Source: Dendrolimus kikuchii (Eukaryota; Arthropoda; Insecta; Lepidoptera; Lasiocampidae). From it: a DNA stretch of 64,000 nucleotides. The position numbers and the translations under genes are program-made. Below the pieces are notes generated by a model that had not been told where the DNA came from, searched no databases, and saw nothing but the letters and a program-made list of their open reading frames with translations. This document shows positions 63,175 to 64,000 of the stretch, piece by piece; the stretch's first letter is position 1, and each line of letters opens with the position of its first letter. Location: the NCBI GenBank assembly GCA_019925095.2, contig CM034406.1, positions 16,616,388-16,680,387 on the forward strand. The letters are read 5' to 3'.

Positions 63175-64000
63175 GCTGGCCCAGAGGGCCACAATTCTGA
63201 CCGGAATTCACACTAGTGCAGGGCACGATAGGGCGTCCCCCGCAGGCGACGCTCACCGATGCGCCCCCGTCGGTGTGAACTCTCGCGCATGCGGCGAAGG
63301 GGGCCGCCACCCTTCACGCAGCGCCAAACCTGGCGGGTCGAGAGGAGCAGAGTGCCGTATAGGCACGTGGAATGTGAGAGGTGGAATGAAAGATAAGATG
63401 GACGAAATGATTGATATAATGCATGAGAGAAGCCTGGATGCCCTATGTCTGACAGAGACAAAGCGGAAGGGGTGCAGCGTCGATGACCTCCCCGGTGGCA
63501 TGCTTGCTCTGTGGTCCGGCGTGGACCTGGACGAGCGTGCAAGTGGGGGGGTAGGCGTCGTACTCTCATCCCGCTTTGTGTCTGGAGTAAAAGACTATTG
63601 TCTGGTGAACCCGAGACTTCTCTGGGTACGTCTAAAACTGGGGATCACGCGAGTTTTTCTGGTCGCAGCTTATGCTCCCGTAAGCTCAGCGGATCCCCAA
63701 GAACTCGAGAAGTTTTGGGAGTCTGTGAGAGAAATTCTGGATTTGGCTGAAGGGAACGAAAGATTAATTATGTGTGGTGATCTTAATGGCTGGGTGGGGA
63801 CCAAACGAGACGGCCTTGAGGCTGTCCTTGGACCCTATGGTGACAAGAGAGTGAATGATGCTGGTAGGCCAATCATAGACGTATGCATGGAAAGAAACTT
63901 GCTTGTGTCGAACACCTTATTCCATCATAAGGATATTCACATGTATACATGGGGAATGAATGATCAGAAAAGTATGATTGATCTGATTTTAATAGATAGT
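63175..64000 (+). mobile_element. RTE-family retrotransposon, runs off the right edge
   Basis: The plus strand has an open endonuclease frame from about 63176 to the end of the window: IGTWNVRGGMKDKMDEM, LTETKRKGC, VAAYAPVSS, MCGDLNGWVG, LILIDS. It differs from the 55887-57665 frame by only about seven residues over the compared ~200. Its 5' end lacks the first ~12 codons found there. Located in the carboxypeptidase D intron upstream of exon 62976-63132, opposite strand to the gene. Confidence 0.92.

Overview
The window looks like a piece of nuclear genome from a moth or butterfly (Lepidoptera). It has long AT-rich introns with GT-AG splice sites, insect-type housekeeping genes, and a dense load of retroelements, tRNA-derived SINEs, foldback elements and Helitron-like ends of the kind common in lepidopteran genomes. 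Nothing prokaryotic or viral was seen. The species cannot be named from the sequence alone.

Four host genes can be assembled. (1) 202-4971, minus: the first four coding exons of RRP12, a ribosome biogenesis factor; the gene continues past the left edge. (2) 5562-22934, plus: a complete 12-exon Merlin (NF2) gene of 611 codons, divergent from RRP12 with 590 nt between the start codons. (3) 34811-36682, minus: an intronless gene for a two-pass membrane protein homologous to human KIAA2013. (4) 43019 to beyond the right edge, minus: the last eight visible exons of carboxypeptidase D (silver), covering the catalytically dead third domain, transthyretin-like modules, membrane anchor and acidic tail. 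The intron phases of all joined exons agree.

Most of the remaining sequence is mobile DNA inside introns and between genes. One RTE-like retrotransposon family accounts for about a dozen pieces: an internally deleted near-complete copy (54894-57665, minus), a copy with an open endonuclease frame running off the right edge (63175-64000, plus), and many 3' fragments ending in (TATG)n, several with 11-12 bp target duplications. There are also a truncated R1-clade element with a 16-bp target duplication inside a MITE whose empty relative is at 26.2 kb, a truncated Jockey element with an 11-bp duplication, hAT relics with 8-bp duplications, about five tRNA-SINE pieces, and about 21 pieces of a ~320-bp poly(A)-ended repeat here called repeat A. 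Inverted-repeat elements occur in several unrelated families.

I found no convincing new biological system. The most unusual signals are mobile-element details: a perfect 52-bp target duplication around a repeat A copy, a 59-bp duplication around one RTE fragment whose siblings have 11-12 bp, a perfect 28-bp palindrome at 31.1 kb, and an alternating foldback cluster at 44.4-45.2 kb. The host genes are unrelated in function (ribosome assembly, cortical growth control, a membrane protein of unknown role, secretory-pathway peptide processing).
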